64,000 bases of DNA from Rubellimicrobium sp. CFH 75288. GTDB taxonomy: Bacteria; Pseudomonadota; Alphaproteobacteria; Rhodobacterales; Rhodobacteraceae. Below are positions 62,203 to 64,000 of the stretch, one piece after another. Numbering within the stretch: the stretch's first letter is position 1; each line of letters starts with the position of its first letter. The DNA lies in the NCBI RefSeq assembly GCF_009904055.1, contig NZ_WYDP01000012.1:62001-126000 (forward strand), written 5' to 3'. A program made the translations under genes and the position numbers. The notes below the pieces were generated by a model. It saw only the letters and a program-made list of their open reading frames with translations. It was not told the DNA's origin and ran no database searches.

Positions 62203-63240
62203 TCACTCCTCCGTTTCGGAGGACAGGCCCCAGAGGTTCACGCCGGGCATGTCGGCGCAGAGGCGGTCGATCTCGGCGAGTTCGTCGGCCGTGAAGGACA
62301 GGTTGGCGACCGCGCCCGCGCAATCCTCGATCTGGGCGGGGCGCGAGGCGCCGATCAGGGCCGAGGTGATCGCCCCGTCGCGCAGCACCCAGGCCAGCGC
62401 CATCTGCGCGAGGCTCTGGCCGCGCCCGCGCGCCAGCGCGTCGAGCGCGCGCAGCCTTTCCTGCGCCGCGGGGGAGATGAGGGCCGGATCGAGGCTCTTG
62501 CCCTGGGCGGCGCGGCTCCCCTCGGGGATGCCGCGGAGATAGCGCCCCGTGAGCAGGCCCTGGGCGAGTGGCGTGAAGGCGATGGCGCCGATGCCGAGTT
62601 CGGCGAGCGTGTCCTTGAGCCCGTCGCGCTCGATCCAGCGGTTGAGCATGTTGTAGGAGGGCTGGTGGATCAGGCAGGGCGTGCCGAGGTCGCGCAGGAT
62701 GGCGGCCGCCTGCCGGGTGCGGGCGCTGTTGTAGGAGCTGATCCCGACATAGAGGGCACGGCCCGACCGCACGATGTGGTCGAGCGCGCCCATCGTCTCC
62801 TCGAGGGGCGTGTCGGGGTCGAAGCGGTGGGAATAGAAGATGTCCACATAGTCGAGGCCCATCCGCCGGAGCGAGGCGTCGCAGGAGGCGACGAGCGACT
62901 TGCGCGAGCCCCATTCGCCGTAGGGCCCCGGCCACATCCGGTAGCCGGCCTTGGAGCTGATCACCAGTTCGTCGCGCAGGCCGCGGAAATCGGTGCGGAG
63001 GATCTCGCCGAACGCCTCCTCGGCCGCGCCGGGGGGCGGCCCGTAATTGTTGGCGAGGTCGAAATGGGTGATGCCGTGGTCGAAGGCGGTGCGGCAGAGC
63101 GCGCGGCGCGTCTCGTGCGGGGTGTCCTCTCCGAAATTGTGCCACAGGCCGAGCGAGATGGCGGGCAGGAGCAGGCCCGAGGCGCCGCAGCGGCGCCAGG
63201 CCATGCGGTCGTAGCGGTCGTCGCGCGGCGTCCAGCCCAT
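62203..63240 (-). CDS. Aldo/keto reductase (L-glyceraldehyde 3-phosphate reductase-like)
   Basis: 345 residues, AKR fold, closely matching the YghZ/Gpr subfamily: RCGASGLLLPAISLGLWHNFG at the N-terminus, catalytic Tyr in FDLANNYGPPPGAAEEAFG, Lys in SSKAGYRMWPGPYGEWGSRK, His in YSHRFDPDTPLEE, and the NADPH-binding end GASRPAQIEDCAGA. In E. coli this enzyme reduces L-glyceraldehyde 3-phosphate and methylglyoxal. A single gene, not in an obvious operon. Confidence 0.9.
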   Translation of the reverse strand: MGWTPRDDRYDRMAWRRCGASGLLLPAISLGLWHNFGEDTPHETRRALCRTAFDHGITHFDLANNYGPPPGAAEEAFGEILRTDFRGLRDELVISSKAGYRMWPGPYGEWGSRKSLVASCDASLRRMGLDYVDIFYSHRFDPDTPLEETMGALDHIVRSGRALYVGISSYNSARTRQAAAILRDLGTPCLIHQPSYNMLNRWIERDGLKDTLAELGIGAIAFTPLAQGLLTGRYLRGIPEGSRAAQGKSLDPALISPAAQERLRALDALARGRGQSLAQMALAWVLRDGAITSALIGASRPAQIEDCAGAVANLSFTADELAEIDRLCADMPGVNLWGLSSETEE

Positions 63241-63314
63241 CCCTGCCCCTCCCTGTCCGGCGCCACGATGTGGTCACGCGGCCGCGCGCTTGTCCAGCAG
63301 GCGCGGCCGGGTGC

Positions 63315-64000
63315 CTAGATCGCGGCGACGGAGGAGGCGGGACGGGCGGGCGGTTCGTGGTCGGCGACCTCGGGGGGCTTGGGGTCGCCCGGCGCCTGGG
63401 TGGGGGGGCTGTTCTCGCGCGCGACGGCCTGGGCGAGGAAGGGCGCCGTCTCGAGCGCGGGGCCGGTGGTGGCCTTCTGGGGCGTCTCGCCCTCCCGCTC
63501 GGCCGGCTCGGCGGACAGGAAGCTCGAGAGGACCTGGAGGCTCTCGACGTTGTCGGAGATGGCCTTGACGACGACGAGGAAGGGCACGGCCAGCACGGCG
63601 CCGGGGATGCCCCAGATCCACATCCAGAAGGCGACCGCGAGCAGCATGGAGACGGTGTTGATCTCGAGCCGGCGGCCGACCAGCATGGGCGTGATCACGT
63701 TGCCCTCGAGCGCGTTGATGAGCAGGTAGAAGAGGGGCGGCAGGGCGGCCTGCCAGATCGTGTCGAAGGTGATGAGCGAGACCGCGGTGGCGAGCGTCAC
63801 GCCGACGATGAAGCCCACGAAGGGGATGAAGTTGAGAAGGCAGGCCAGGATGCCCCAGAGGACGGGGGCGGGCATGCCCCAAAACCACATGGACGTGCCG
63901 ACCGCGATCCCGAGGCCGATGTTGATCAGCGTGATCGAGCCCAGATAGCGCGAGATCTGGCGTTCCACGTCGCGGATGATGGTCAGGGCCTTCTTCTTGT
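63315..64000 (-). CDS. AI-2E family transporter (5' truncated by window end)
   Basis: The frame runs off the right edge, so the start is missing; the visible part is the C-terminal 228 codons of a PF01594 (AI-2E/PerM/YdiK) membrane protein. Membrane segments and family motifs are visible: FWGMPAPVLWGILACLLNFIPFVGFIVGV, LFYLLINALEGNVITPMLVGRRLEINTVSMLLAVAFWMWIWGIPGAVLAVPFLVVVKAI. A hydrophilic 80-residue tail (low complexity, Pro/Ala-rich) follows the last segment. Roles in the family include export of small molecules or sodium-proton exchange; not decidable here. Confidence 0.85.
   Translation of the reverse strand, partial: KKKALTIIRDVERQISRYLGSITLINIGLGIAVGTSMWFWGMPAPVLWGILACLLNFIPFVGFIVGVTLATAVSLITFDTIWQAALPPLFYLLINALEGNVITPMLVGRRLEINTVSMLLAVAFWMWIWGIPGAVLAVPFLVVVKAISDNVESLQVLSSFLSAEPAEREGETPQKATTGPALETAPFLAQAVARENSPPTQAPGDPKPPEVADHEPPARPASSVAAI

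Overview
The window (about 70% G+C, densely packed genes with many 1-4 base ATGA/GTGA/TGATG overlaps) looks like the chromosome of a Rhodobacterales-type alphaproteobacterium. Signs of this are the class I lysyl-tRNA synthetase, the fused sulfate adenylyltransferase/APS kinase, the Hsp20-DUF1150 pair, UbiK, a complex I NDUFS4-like subunit, EcfG-type and RpoH-type promoter motifs, and taurine:pyruvate aminotransferase. No gap without a gene exceeds 300 bases; the largest are 45942-46217 and 26224-26451. No rRNA, prophage, insertion sequence, CRISPR array or replication origin was seen.

Layout. 1-3967: the 3' end of a type III-A CRISPR-Cas operon (csm3 fragment, csm4, a long csm5, and a CARF-HEPN Csm6-like RNase). 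3978-9861: a taurine locus (ABC importer with an unusual permease, a secreted Ntn amidase, and Tpa). 9985-26223: housekeeping genes (tdk, a 2-hydroxyacid dehydrogenase, csaA, proC, lgt, pgeF, lrp-type regulator, trxB, a thioredoxin-like/prolyl hydroxylase fusion, sulfate activation, Hsp20, purE-purK). 26452-34662: DNA repair genes (recQ; an exonuclease plus ATP-dependent ligase pair) and an M3 oligoendopeptidase. 34659-40923: oxidoreductases, a phosphatidylserine-to-phosphatidylcholine cluster (psd, pssA, probable pmtA), rpoH and an RluA-type synthase. 40924-49124: tRNA-Arg, sodC, uvrB, a low-GC trypsin-like protease, a stress cluster (CsbD, HPF-like, P450, GlsB) and tRNA-Ala. 49135-64000: a cyclase, a beta-helix protein, CHAD, lysS, TerB, dacB, nadD coupled to a beta-propeller protein and a methyltransferase-nuclease fusion, an aldo/keto reductase, and a truncated AI-2E-type transporter.

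How the genes work together. The amidase could release taurine from conjugates, the ABC system import it, and Tpa deaminate it to sulfoacetaldehyde. Psd, PssA and PmtA form a PS to PE to PC route. RpoH is encoded here, and a good RpoH-type promoter precedes hsp20. Three GGAAC-N16/17-CGTT-like promoters place CsbD, the P450 and sodC in a probable general stress regulon. At least nine genes have a TTG-N16-18-TAGG promoter, probably the local housekeeping form.

The most interesting items are the Csm5 with an extra C-terminal SH3/KOW-like tail, the taurine permease with a domain inserted between its first core membrane segment and the permease core, the methyltransferase-Mrr fusion whose recognition region has a sharp G+C drop and which is translationally coupled to nadD, and the low-GC protease fused by overlap to uvrB.
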